Assembly (NCBI GenBank): GCA_003526375.1
Contig: DPDG01000064.1
Coordinates: 1-64,000 of the forward strand
Direction of reading: 5' to 3'
Source of the DNA: Lentisphaeria bacterium
GTDB taxonomy: Bacteria > Verrucomicrobiota > Lentisphaeria > Victivallales > UBA1829
DNA length: 64,000 nt
Program-made: the position numbers and the translations under genes
Notes under the pieces: generated by a model
What the model saw: the letters and a program-made list of their open reading frames with translations, nothing else
Databases searched by the model: none
What the model was told of the DNA's origin: nothing
Shown: in pieces, positions 40,799 through 49,113 of the stretch
Layout of the letters: the number at the start of each line of letters is the position of its first letter
Position numbering within the stretch: the stretch's first letter is position 1

Positions 40799-41686
40799 AT
40801 GAAATTTCAGATGAGATGTCCCCACTGCAACAGTGTAATGGAAGCGGAAGAAGAATGGATCGGGCAGTCTGCACAGTGCCCTGTCTGCAACACGGAAATC
40901 GTCATACAGAAGCCTGATCCCCCTGCGCCCAGGCTTACTCCTGTTTCTGCGGGACCGGCCATAAACCCGCCTGATGTCGCCCTGCCGGTGGCGGGAATTG
41001 TTTTCCTGTATCTTTTCATGATCATACCATGCACCGGGCTTTTCACCTTTATCGTATGCGTAATCCTTTATTTCTGCTGGGCGGCTTCACAGCCGGAAAA
41101 AGCACGCATCCTCATTAAACACACTCTGATAGCGGCTCTGATCGGCATCGTTACGGCAATTGTCATACCGTTTGTATTGACATTGACGGCAGGAATGATT
41201 CTGCCCTCATTCAACGACAATCGGGAAAAAGCCAGAAGAATCGCGTGTAATTCCAACATAAAGCAGATTATGCTGGCAATAAAGATGTACAGCGAAGACC
41301 ATTCCGAGAAATTCCCGGACAAAAGCGGCGCCGCCGGATTCGAGATGCTGAGAAAACTGGATTATCTGACCGACCCCAGAGTATATGTCTGCCTGTCGTC
41401 AAATATCAACCCTGCGGAAAATGGACAGCCGCTCACGGAACAGAATGTTTCTTATATTTATCTCGGCGGCTTTAATGAAGACGGCGATCCCGATCAGGGC
41501 ATCGTTTTCTGCCCGTACCACAAGAATTGCGCCGTTGTCGGCTATCTTGACGGTTCTACCCGGATCAATATCGGCAAGGAATACAATACGGTCCACGGAA
41601 TTCTGGAGAAAGAAGGCATATTGAAGCATCTGGATAAATTCCCGCAGGAAACGCGGGAGTATATCAGGAAAAAGCTGGGAGAATGA
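40799..41686 (+). CDS. Zinc-ribbon membrane protein with pseudopilin-like C-terminal domain
   Basis: 295 aa. Residues about 8-38 are a zinc ribbon (CPHC then CPVC). A proline-rich linker leads to two or three membrane helices (about 62-135). The rest mirrors DUF1559-type pseudopilins: LPSFNDNREKARRIACNSNI and KQIMLAIKMYSEDHSEKFPD match their stalk, and KNCAVVGYLDGS follows a His to give an exact H-X9-DG motif. The prepilin leader is missing. So it seems to be a pseudopilin ectodomain fixed to a polytopic, zinc-ribbon-bearing membrane anchor. It is alone and convergent with trpF. Confidence 0.7.
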   Translation: MKFQMRCPHCNSVMEAEEEWIGQSAQCPVCNTEIVIQKPDPPAPRLTPVSAGPAINPPDVALPVAGIVFLYLFMIIPCTGLFTFIVCVILYFCWAASQPEKARILIKHTLIAALIGIVTAIVIPFVLTLTAGMILPSFNDNREKARRIACNSNIKQIMLAIKMYSEDHSEKFPDKSGAAGFEMLRKLDYLTDPRVYVCLSSNINPAENGQPLTEQNVSYIYLGGFNEDGDPDQGIVFCPYHKNCAVVGYLDGSTRINIGKEYNTVHGILEKEGILKHLDKFPQETREYIRKKLGE

Positions 41687-41688
41687 TT

Positions 41689-42342
41689 TCAGTTTGCGTT
41701 TTTTGCGTTTCTGACAAATGCAGTGCAGAGATTGAGGTCGAGAGAGCCGTCAAATCCCTTGAGGGCGCTGTTGGCATCCACCGCAAACGGGCGAACATGA
41801 CGGATTGCCCCGGCGACATTATCGGGCGTGAGTCCGCCGGCAAGTGTCAACGGAACCGGAGACGCTGCCGCTGCCGCCGCGCTGACATCCCAGTTGTGTG
41901 TCATGCCTGTTCCCCCGACTTTCCCCGTTTCACGGTCCATTGAGTCCAGAAGAACAGCATCCACCAGATCATAATACGGTTCCAGCGCGGGAGTAACCTG
42001 CATACCGAGAACGTGTGCCGCATAAATCAGTTTTCCGGCAGGTCCCAGATTGTCGCGCAGGGCTGCAACTTCCTCCGCTGTGCTTCCGCCGTGAAGCTGA
42101 ATCGTGAGAATGGAAGTCTGTTCCACAATATCAAGAATTGCATCGGGCGCCGTCAGATGAGTTACGATTACGGGAACCACATAGGGTGGCAGAAACTTGA
42201 CAAGACGTGCCGCTGTGCTTGCCAGAATGAAATCATGTGACGTATGAACCTGCCCGACAAGAAATCCGACGGCATCGACACCCGCTTTGACGGCTGTTTC
42301 AAGGTCACGTTCCGTTTTGATCCCGCATGCTTTGACGCGCAT
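41689..42342 (-). CDS. trpF: Phosphoribosylanthranilate isomerase-like protein
   Basis: 217 aa, an (alpha-beta)8 barrel. The family isomerises phosphoribosylanthranilate in tryptophan synthesis. The catalytic Cys (VKACGIK) and catalytic Asp (VLLDS) are both present, as is the phosphate-binding end LAGGLTPDNV. However the usual S-P-R motif after strand two, whose Arg contacts substrate, is replaced by GQVHTSHDFI, and VDANSALKG stands for the usual V-D-V-S-S-G-V-E. No other trp gene is near. It may be a true TrpF with relaxed motifs or a paralogue on a related substrate. The ATG at 42342 overlaps the stop codon of coaX. Confidence 0.75.
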   Translation of the reverse strand: MRVKACGIKTERDLETAVKAGVDAVGFLVGQVHTSHDFILASTAARLVKFLPPYVVPVIVTHLTAPDAILDIVEQTSILTIQLHGGSTAEEVAALRDNLGPAGKLIYAAHVLGMQVTPALEPYYDLVDAVLLDSMDRETGKVGGTGMTHNWDVSAAAAAASPVPLTLAGGLTPDNVAGAIRHVRPFAVDANSALKGFDGSLDLNLCTAFVRNAKNAN

Positions 42343-43064
42343 CAGTGATTGCACTCCCAGATTTTCCGGATCCCGCGTAATGTAAAATCGTCTTTCCCGT
42401 CTTCCAGAGCCAGATGTTCCATAAAGAAATGGCGGTCTCCTCCGCAGGCGACCCTGCGAAGGGTTCCTGCCGGGAAAAGCTTCTCCAGGGAAACAAGAAT
42501 TTCCCTCACCGCACCCACTGCGGCAAGGTCCGTTCCGATCAGCATGGCATCCACCGTATTGCTTCCCGGCACCGCAGGAATAAGATCCGTTATGCCGATC
42601 AGGGGAAGCTGAGCCGTATAATCATTCAGGGAACGGCGCAGAAGCATTCTCCCCGGCATGATCGCGCCACCTGCAAATTCCCTGTCTTCCGTCACAACTT
42701 CAAAAGTGACGGCTGTTCCGAAATCAATGCAGACCGCCGGCAGTTTGCCATCCGTCAATTGCGCGGCATTTGCCAGGCGATCGGCTCCTACGGTCGAAAG
42801 GTCCAGTTTTCTGACGGAAAAAGGAAACGTCATTTTCGGGGAAACGACGAATACTCCCGAACTCCGGAGAATCTCTGTAACTGCGGGAACGACGGATGCT
42901 GCAATCGTCTGACGGGGGTTTTCAATCCATATTGCAGTGGTTTTCATAAAATCCGGAGTGGCAAGAACAATGCGCCGGACAATCGAACCATCCGGCAGGG
43001 AATCAAACACATGGACATGCGTATTCCCGATATTCAGGATCGTCAGATTCTTTTCAGAATGCAT
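42342..43064 (-). CDS. coaX: Type III pantothenate kinase
   Basis: 240 aa, a little short for the family. CoaX phosphorylates pantothenate in coenzyme A synthesis. It has the ASKHA fold blocks: ILNIGNTHVHVF, TVGADRLANAAQ, CIDFGTAVTFEVV and GGAIMPGRMLLRRSL. The first motif normally reads D-x-G-N-T; here the Asp is Asn (Asn11), while the Asp residues in GADR and IDFGT are kept. In characterised CoaX the first Asp is one of the conserved acidic residues of the active site, so activity is uncertain. Thirteen bases follow the mannose-1-phosphate guanylyltransferase gene upstream and its stop overlaps the trpF start. Confidence 0.82.
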   Translation of the reverse strand: MHSEKNLTILNIGNTHVHVFDSLPDGSIVRRIVLATPDFMKTTAIWIENPRQTIAASVVPAVTEILRSSGVFVVSPKMTFPFSVRKLDLSTVGADRLANAAQLTDGKLPAVCIDFGTAVTFEVVTEDREFAGGAIMPGRMLLRRSLNDYTAQLPLIGITDLIPAVPGSNTVDAMLIGTDLAAVGAVREILVSLEKLFPAGTLRRVACGGDRHFFMEHLALEDGKDDFTLRGIRKIWECNH

Positions 43065-43076
43065 TGTTCCGCTTTC

Positions 43077-44183
43077 TCAGACAAATTTGGCAAGATCCGG
43101 CTGTCCGGCAATCAGCTTGACAAGCTCTTTGATCCGCTGTGCCGACTTCGCATTGCAAACCAGAGTCGCATCTTCCGTGGCGACGATGACAAGGTCTTTC
43201 ACGTCAACAGTGGCAATCAGATGATTCGAGTTTCCGATGATGATGCAGTCGCTGGTATCCAGCCCCGCATGAAGACCGCGGACGACATTGTTGTTCTTTT
43301 CCGGCAGGATCTGGTTGCGCATGGAGGTCCAGGAACCGACGTCATCCCAATCGAAAGCGGCTTCCGCCGTCACGATGTTGTCGGACTTCTCCATGACGGC
43401 ATAGTCAATCGAAATTTCCGGAGCCGTATTGTAAAGTTCCGTCAGCCTGGATTCGGGGGCATGGGATGCATAAAATGCGGAAACCGCTTCATAAAACCGG
43501 TACATATCCGGCGCAAATTCTTTCAGGGCAGTCAGCAGCGACGAAAGATTCAAGATGAAGATTCCGCTGTTCCACATGTGTTTTCCGTCGGCGACGTAGG
43601 CTTCGGAAAGCTCAAGAGAGGGCTTTTCCTTGAACCCGCAGACCTTGCGGAACACGGTCTTGGAAGTGAAATTCATTTTGTCGCCGACCTCGATATAACC
43701 ATACCCTGTCATGGGTGCATTCGGTTTGATCCCGATCGTGACAATATGATGCGTGTCTTCCGCCACAGCCAGACTGTCCGCCAGAGCATCGTAAAATGAC
43801 ACGGTGTCATTAATGATATGGTCCGTCGGAAACAGACAGAGAACGGGGTCGGGCACTCTGGAAGTGTTTTTGATATACGCCGCGGCATTCGCAATACACG
43901 GCGCAGTATCCTTTCCTTCCGGCTCGCCAATGATATTCTCCTGCGGCAGGTAGGAGAGCAGGGAACGCATCGGAGCCACATAATTCGTATTCGTGACCAC
44001 AATGATATGGGAGTAATCAAAGATGGCGGAAAGCCGCTCGATGGTCTGCTCGATCAGCGTCAGGTTTCCCAGAAGCCGCAACAACTGTTTCGGGTTGGAA
44101 AGACGGCTCTGCGGCCAGAACCGTTCTCCTTTGCCGCCCGCCATGACTACTGCATAGGCACGGGCATTCTTTTCCTTTTCCAT
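43077..44183 (-). CDS. manC: Mannose-1-phosphate guanylyltransferase
   Basis: 368 aa. Makes GDP-mannose from GTP and mannose-1-phosphate for surface polysaccharides. The nucleotide signature is AVVMAGGKGERFWPQSR followed by NPKQLL; later HIIVVTNTNYV, LFPTDHIIND, GYGYIEVGDK, GFKEKPSLE and WNSGIFIL match the family. It lacks the isomerase domain of bifunctional ManC, so it is the single-function form. It lies 23 bases after gspF and 13 before coaX on the minus strand, probably all one operon with the secretion genes. Confidence 0.92.
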   Translation of the reverse strand: MEKEKNARAYAVVMAGGKGERFWPQSRLSNPKQLLRLLGNLTLIEQTIERLSAIFDYSHIIVVTNTNYVAPMRSLLSYLPQENIIGEPEGKDTAPCIANAAAYIKNTSRVPDPVLCLFPTDHIINDTVSFYDALADSLAVAEDTHHIVTIGIKPNAPMTGYGYIEVGDKMNFTSKTVFRKVCGFKEKPSLELSEAYVADGKHMWNSGIFILNLSSLLTALKEFAPDMYRFYEAVSAFYASHAPESRLTELYNTAPEISIDYAVMEKSDNIVTAEAAFDWDDVGSWTSMRNQILPEKNNNVVRGLHAGLDTSDCIIIGNSNHLIATVDVKDLVIVATEDATLVCNAKSAQRIKELVKLIAGQPDLAKFV

Positions 44184-44206
44184 ACAAACTCCAGTCTCAA
44201 TAATTT

Positions 44207-45475
44207 TCAGCTGCTTCCGAGTTTTTCAATGATGGAGATCATCGGCATGAACAATGCAATCACGATACCGCCGACGATCACGGCAAGACCGACCATCATG
44301 ATCGGTTCGATCATGGATGTCAACGCACTCACGGCGTTATCGACTTCTTCGTCATAGGTATCGGCAATCTTGTCCAGCATTTCAGGAAGTTTACCGGTTT
44401 CTTCACCGACTTCGATCATACTGATCACCATTTCAGGAAAGATCTTTGTCGCCTGAAGCGGCGGCGCCATGCCTTCTCCCTCTTTCACCGCCTCATACAC
44501 CTTGACCACGGCACGGGCAACCACTTCATTGCCCGAAGTCTCTTTCACGATGGTCAGAGAGTTCAGCACCGGCACACCGGACCCCATCAGCGTTCCGAGG
44601 GTCCGCCCGAATTTTGAAATGGCTGATTTGGACACGATCGGCCCGAACAGCGGCATATTGTACTTTGCCCAGTCAATGTAAAAACGCAGGAAAGGAATCT
44701 TGAGAATGATTTTTATCAGAATCACAAGCACGACAATGCCGACAACCATGATCAGCGCCTGTTCCGACATGAACTTGCCGATGCCGACAACGACCTGTGT
44801 CAGCCACGGAAGGGGTTCCCCTTCCAGCAGTTCGGTAAACATTTTCTCAAATTTCGGGACGATGAAGATCATCAAGCCGGAACAGATAATGCCTGCCACG
44901 CACAAAACGATGATCGGGTAAACCATTGCCGATTTGACTTTCCCCTGAATTTTGGCGGCTTTCTCCATGAACATTGCCAGTCGGTCCAGGATCAGTTCCA
45001 GTTTACCGGCGGCCTCGCCGGCACGGATCATGTTCAAATAGAGTTTATCAAAAGATTTCGGGTGCTGGGCAAGCGCTTCCGAAAAAGTGGCGCCGCCTTC
45101 CACGGAAGCTGCGGCCTCCTCCAGAGTCTTTTTGATTGCAGGGTTCTTGGACTGCCGGGAAAGTGTCTTCAGAGAACGGATCAACGGCAGACCGGCTTCC
45201 AGAAGAATTGCCATCTGGCGGGTCACAACCGTCAGGTCCTTGGTCTTGATGACCATCGGTCCCAGACTGATGTTCATATTGAATCCTCCGCCTTTGCCGC
45301 CCCCTCCGCCCTTGCCGCCTTTGCCACCTCCGCCTTTGGTGGCGGATTTAATGGAAGTAGGAAAGAGTCCCTGATTTTTCAGAAAAGTTGCAACTTCCTC
45401 TTCACTTCCCGCCTCTTTTTTGCCTTTCTGCTCCTTGCCGTTGGAGTCCATCGCAGTGTACTGGTATAATGGCAT
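44207..45475 (-). CDS. gspF: Type II secretion / type IV pilus inner-membrane platform protein GspF/PilC
   Basis: 422 aa. Multi-pass inner-membrane protein on which the ATPase acts to assemble pseudopilins. N-terminal MPLYQYTAMDSNGKEQKG matches the family start. Next comes an unusual Gly-Lys linker (GGGGKGGKGGGGGKGG, residues about 48-63). Two GspF repeats follow: MAILLEAGLPLIRSLKTLSR and GTLMGSGVPVLNSLTIVKET, with EAAASVEGGATFSEALAQHP and membrane helices near 200, 245 and 395. It follows the two GspE genes, a core secretion cluster without gspD, G or K in view. Confidence 0.93.
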   Translation of the reverse strand: MPLYQYTAMDSNGKEQKGKKEAGSEEEVATFLKNQGLFPTSIKSATKGGGGKGGKGGGGGKGGGFNMNISLGPMVIKTKDLTVVTRQMAILLEAGLPLIRSLKTLSRQSKNPAIKKTLEEAAASVEGGATFSEALAQHPKSFDKLYLNMIRAGEAAGKLELILDRLAMFMEKAAKIQGKVKSAMVYPIIVLCVAGIICSGLMIFIVPKFEKMFTELLEGEPLPWLTQVVVGIGKFMSEQALIMVVGIVVLVILIKIILKIPFLRFYIDWAKYNMPLFGPIVSKSAISKFGRTLGTLMGSGVPVLNSLTIVKETSGNEVVARAVVKVYEAVKEGEGMAPPLQATKIFPEMVISMIEVGEETGKLPEMLDKIADTYDEEVDNAVSALTSMIEPIMMVGLAVIVGGIVIALFMPMISIIEKLGSS

Positions 45476-45494
45476 TTCTCATTCTCCTCAGGGG

Positions 45495-47195
45495 TTATGT
45501 ATACCTTAAAACTTCTTCCATTGTAGTCTCACCGTTCAACACGGACTGAATTCCGTCTTCACGCATTGTAATCATTCCCAATTCACGTGCCTTGTCGCGC
45601 AGGACGACGGTCGGCGAACTTTGCAGAACCAGATCAATCAGCTGGGAATGCATGACAAACATTTCCGTGAGAGCCTTCCGTCCCTTGTAACCGGTGTTAT
45701 TGCAGTTCTGGCAGCCCTTGCCGTAGTAAAACTTGTTGTCGCCCACATCCGCGCGGTCAAGGCCAAGCAGCGCCAGATCCTCGTCCGTCGGCACAAACGA
45801 TGCCTTGCATCTCGGACAGATACGCCGGATCAGACGCTGCCCCACCACTCCTTGAAGTGAGCTTGTGATCAGGAACGGCTCCACTCCCATATCAATCAGA
45901 CGAGTTACCGTTCCGGCAGCATCGTTGGTGTGCAGCGTACTGAATACAAAGTGCCCGGTCAGGGATGCCTCGACAGCCATTCGGGCGGATTCCAGGTCGC
46001 GGATCTCTCCAAGCATGATGATATCGGGGTCCTGACGGAGGAACGCGCGAAGCGCACGGCCGAATGTCATTCCGATCCCCTCGTTGATCGGCAACTGGAT
46101 AATACCTTCCAGGTCATATTCCACAGGGTCTTCCGCGGTCAGGATTTTGTCTTCGGTTTTATTGATTTCCTTCAATGCGGAATACAGTGTCGTTGTTTTC
46201 CCGGAACCCGTCGGACCGGTCACAATGAAAATTCCGTTCGGCATCTGGATGATATCGCGGATCTTCGCAAGGTTTTCCGGACGGATACCGAGAGCATCAA
46301 GGTCAAGGTTTACAACGGAACGGTCAAGAACACGGAGCACGACCGATTCCCCGTATTGCGTCGGCAGAGTCGATACACGCAGGTCGATGGGCTTGCCGCC
46401 GATTTTAAGCTGAATACGACCGTCCTGCGGACGGCGGCGCTCGGAAATATTCAGTCCGCTCATGATCTTGACGCGGCTGATGACCGGAAGAGCAAGGTTT
46501 TTCGGAGGAGGCGCCATCTCATAGAGCGCACCGTCGATACGGCACCGGATTTTGAATTCCTTTTCAAACGGCTCGAAGTGAATGTCCGAAGCCTTGTCCC
46601 TGATCGCCTGATACATGATCGCGTCCACGAACTTGATGATCGGCGCTTCATTCGCCTGCGCCTCAAGCTGGTCGGCGCTTTGCTCGGCAACCTCGTCTTC
46701 TTTGATTTCCGCGTCAAGGCTCAACTCTGCCAGCATATCATACATGGTGGCGGTATCAATCGGATAGAACTTCTCGATTGCAGCCTCCACCTGAGCCTCG
46801 GGAACAACAATCTGATTGACATCTTTGCCGACAATGAAGCGGACCTCGTCCACCACCTGATAATTCAGGGGATTACGGGTAATGATATTCAGCGTGGTCC
46901 CGTCGAACGAAAGCGGAACGACGCCGAGTCCACGTGCCGTACCGCCGTCAATCATCTTTATGACTTCGCGGGGCGGGTCTTCTTCCACTGCCACAGAACG
47001 GACCTCAAGCCCGAGGCTGCGCCCGATCGCTTCGAGAATATCCGCCTCCGTCAGAATCCCGAAATCAATGATCACCTCTTTCAGGGATTTGCCGTTGCGC
47101 TCCTGTTCCTCCTCCACTTCTTTCATCTGTTCTTCGGTAATGAGGTTGTCACCGATCAGGATATCTTTCAGTGTCTGACTTTCGGAATCCAGCAT
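45495..47195 (-). CDS. gspE: GspE/PilB-type assembly ATPase (second copy)
   Basis: 566 aa. Cytoplasmic hexameric ATPase that powers pseudopilus or pilus growth. The N-terminal MshEN-like domain spans about 1-150; the ATPase core has DIHFEPFEKEFKIRCRIDG, Walker A GPTGSGKTTTLYSAL, the Asp box LTAEDPVEYDLEGI, Walker B PDIIMLGEIRDLESA and the His box STLHTNDAAG. A zinc motif CPRC plus CQNC follows. It lies 30 bases after a paralogue of the same domain order and 19 before gspF. Its partner copy differs at Asp-box and N-terminal residues. Confidence 0.95.
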   Translation of the reverse strand: MLDSESQTLKDILIGDNLITEEQMKEVEEEQERNGKSLKEVIIDFGILTEADILEAIGRSLGLEVRSVAVEEDPPREVIKMIDGGTARGLGVVPLSFDGTTLNIITRNPLNYQVVDEVRFIVGKDVNQIVVPEAQVEAAIEKFYPIDTATMYDMLAELSLDAEIKEDEVAEQSADQLEAQANEAPIIKFVDAIMYQAIRDKASDIHFEPFEKEFKIRCRIDGALYEMAPPPKNLALPVISRVKIMSGLNISERRRPQDGRIQLKIGGKPIDLRVSTLPTQYGESVVLRVLDRSVVNLDLDALGIRPENLAKIRDIIQMPNGIFIVTGPTGSGKTTTLYSALKEINKTEDKILTAEDPVEYDLEGIIQLPINEGIGMTFGRALRAFLRQDPDIIMLGEIRDLESARMAVEASLTGHFVFSTLHTNDAAGTVTRLIDMGVEPFLITSSLQGVVGQRLIRRICPRCKASFVPTDEDLALLGLDRADVGDNKFYYGKGCQNCNNTGYKGRKALTEMFVMHSQLIDLVLQSSPTVVLRDKARELGMITMREDGIQSVLNGETTMEEVLRYT

Positions 47196-47225
47196 TTTTC
47201 CATCTTCTCCATCTTCCGGCTGCGC

Positions 47226-48935
47226 TTATTCCGCATCGCCAATTGTAGTTGCAATCACTTCTGAAAGTGTCGTTGTGCCTGCCGCCGCTTTCCGGAGCCC
47301 GTCTTCGCGGAGTGTCATCATGCCGCCCTTTCGCGCGGCGTCCCTGATCACGTCAGCGGAACACTTCGTATAAATCAGATGCTGAATCTCCTCACCGACA
47401 AGGAAGATTTCATAGATTCCAAGGCGTCCCTTGTAACCGGTTTTGCCACATGCGGGACATCCCCGCCCTTTCAGCAGTGTCGCAGTATCCATGAACTTTT
47501 CATCAAGCCCCAGCAGACGGATTTCGTCCGGTGTCGGTTTCGCCGGTTCCGCACAGTTCTTGCAGACACGGCGCAGAAGGCGCTGCGCCATAATCGCTTT
47601 GACGGCGGATGCGACAAGGAACGGCTGCACTCCCATATCAATCAGACGCGTTACCGCACTGGGGGCGTCGTTGGTATGCAGCGTACTGAACACCAGGTGT
47701 CCCGTAAGCGATGCGTTGATTGCAATGACAGCGGTTTCCATATCACGGATCTCACCGACCATGATGATATTGGGCGCCTGACGGAGCATGGCTCGCAGGG
47801 CGTTTGCAAAAGTCATTTTCGCCAGCGGGTTCACCTGAACCTGGTTGATGCCGGCAAGCTGATATTCCACCGGGTCCTCCACGGTAATGATCTTGCGGTT
47901 CGGAGTATTGATCGTATTCAGGAACGCATAAAGGCTGGTCGTCTTTCCGGACCCGGTCGGACCAGTCACGAGGAACACGCCGTCCGGCATATTGATGATT
48001 TTGTTGATTTTCGCCTGATCGTCCGCATAGAAACCGAGCTGCGGAATCTTAAGCTGAATGCTTGACTTGTCAAGGATTCGCATAACGATACTTTCGCCGT
48101 GCGTCGTCGGAATGGTCGATACGCGCAGGTCAATGTCACAGCCTTTTACGCGAAGCTGGATACGTCCGTCCTGAGGCAGACGCTTTTCCGAGATGTCCAG
48201 CCGGGACATGATTTTGATTCGGCTGGTGATGTTTGCCTGAAGGTATTTCGGCGGACTTTCCATGACGCGAAGCGCTCCGTCAATACGGTAGCGGATACGG
48301 TAAGTCTTCTCAAGAGGTTCGAGGTGAATATCCGAGGCTTTCAGCTTGAACGCCTCGACAATGATCAGGGTCACAAGGCGGATGATAGGAGCATCGTCTT
48401 CATTTGCGCCGCCTTCTTCGGCGGCTTCCTGCGCCGCCTGCTCCACCGCCTCCATTTCGCCCATTTCCTCAATAAATGCGTTTACGGCGGCCTCCTGCGT
48501 GGAATAGTATTTTTCCATGACGGTCTTGATCTGGTCCATCGGCGAGATCACGGCATCGACATCGCACTTCATCAGGAAGCGGATGGAGTCAAGCGTCGCC
48601 ATATCGGTCGGATCGCTCATCGCAATGGTAAGCACATCGTCGTGCTTCATGACGGGAACGATCTTATACTGTTGAACGATTTCACGGGGGACAGTTTCGA
48701 TCACTTCCGGAGGAATCCGGTAAGTGGAAAGGTCCAGGACCTCCAGACCATATTGCTGGGCAAGCATGGAAATCATTTCAAATTCATCGACATACTTGAG
48801 CTGTTTCAGCGCATCAATGATATTGATCTGTCCGTCCTGCTCCGCGACTTTTTTCCAGCCTTCACTGACCTGCTCCTCAGTGACCATCCCGTTTTCCTGG
48901 AGCAGTTCCAAAATAAAGTCAGTGTTTTGTGCCAT
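47226..48935 (-). CDS. gspE: GspE/PilB-type assembly ATPase (first copy)
   Basis: 569 aa, same architecture as the next gene. N-terminal domain with LLQENGMVTEEQVSEGWKKV; an acidic Glu/Ala-rich linker near residues 155-180; then DIHLEPLEKTYRIRYRIDG, Walker A GPTGSGKTTSLYAFL, VEDPVEYQLAGINQV, NIIMVGEIRDMETA, STLHTNDAPS and a zinc motif (CKNC, CPAC). One of the two may serve a type II system and the other a pilus, or the two may form a mixed ring; sequence alone does not decide. It opens the run gspE-gspE-gspF-manC-coaX-trpF behind its own promoter. Confidence 0.95.
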   Translation of the reverse strand: MAQNTDFILELLQENGMVTEEQVSEGWKKVAEQDGQINIIDALKQLKYVDEFEMISMLAQQYGLEVLDLSTYRIPPEVIETVPREIVQQYKIVPVMKHDDVLTIAMSDPTDMATLDSIRFLMKCDVDAVISPMDQIKTVMEKYYSTQEAAVNAFIEEMGEMEAVEQAAQEAAEEGGANEDDAPIIRLVTLIIVEAFKLKASDIHLEPLEKTYRIRYRIDGALRVMESPPKYLQANITSRIKIMSRLDISEKRLPQDGRIQLRVKGCDIDLRVSTIPTTHGESIVMRILDKSSIQLKIPQLGFYADDQAKINKIINMPDGVFLVTGPTGSGKTTSLYAFLNTINTPNRKIITVEDPVEYQLAGINQVQVNPLAKMTFANALRAMLRQAPNIIMVGEIRDMETAVIAINASLTGHLVFSTLHTNDAPSAVTRLIDMGVQPFLVASAVKAIMAQRLLRRVCKNCAEPAKPTPDEIRLLGLDEKFMDTATLLKGRGCPACGKTGYKGRLGIYEIFLVGEEIQHLIYTKCSADVIRDAARKGGMMTLREDGLRKAAAGTTTLSEVIATTIGDAE

Positions 48936-48975
48936 TACAATACCTCATATATCCATATTATTTCTACATACAACA

Positions 48976-49004
48976 AAAATAAGCTTCTTTTCCCGATTTT
49001 TCAA
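48976..49004 (-). promoter_or_regulatory. Promoter of the gspE-gspF operon
   Basis: Minus strand TTGAAA (49004-48999), 17-bp spacer, TATTTT (48981-48976). The sequence from the -35 box on, TTGAAAAATCGGGAAAA, is nearly identical to the one in front of parE. Confidence 0.6.
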
Positions 49005-49057
49005 GCGGGAAATACCGTTTTGAATATGATTCATGCAAGAATCTTGAAGTTTTATAA

Positions 49058-49093
49058 GAAAAAACAGCCGCGAACATGTCGTTTACGGCTGTT
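49058..49093 (-). terminator. Rho-independent terminator of parE-parC
   Basis: AACAGCCG (49063-49070) and CGGCTGTT (49086-49093) form an 8-bp stem; on the minus strand a T run follows. It lies directly after the parC stop at 49114. Confidence 0.82.
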
Positions 49094-49113
49094 TTCCGGA
49101 AAAAGCATCTTTC

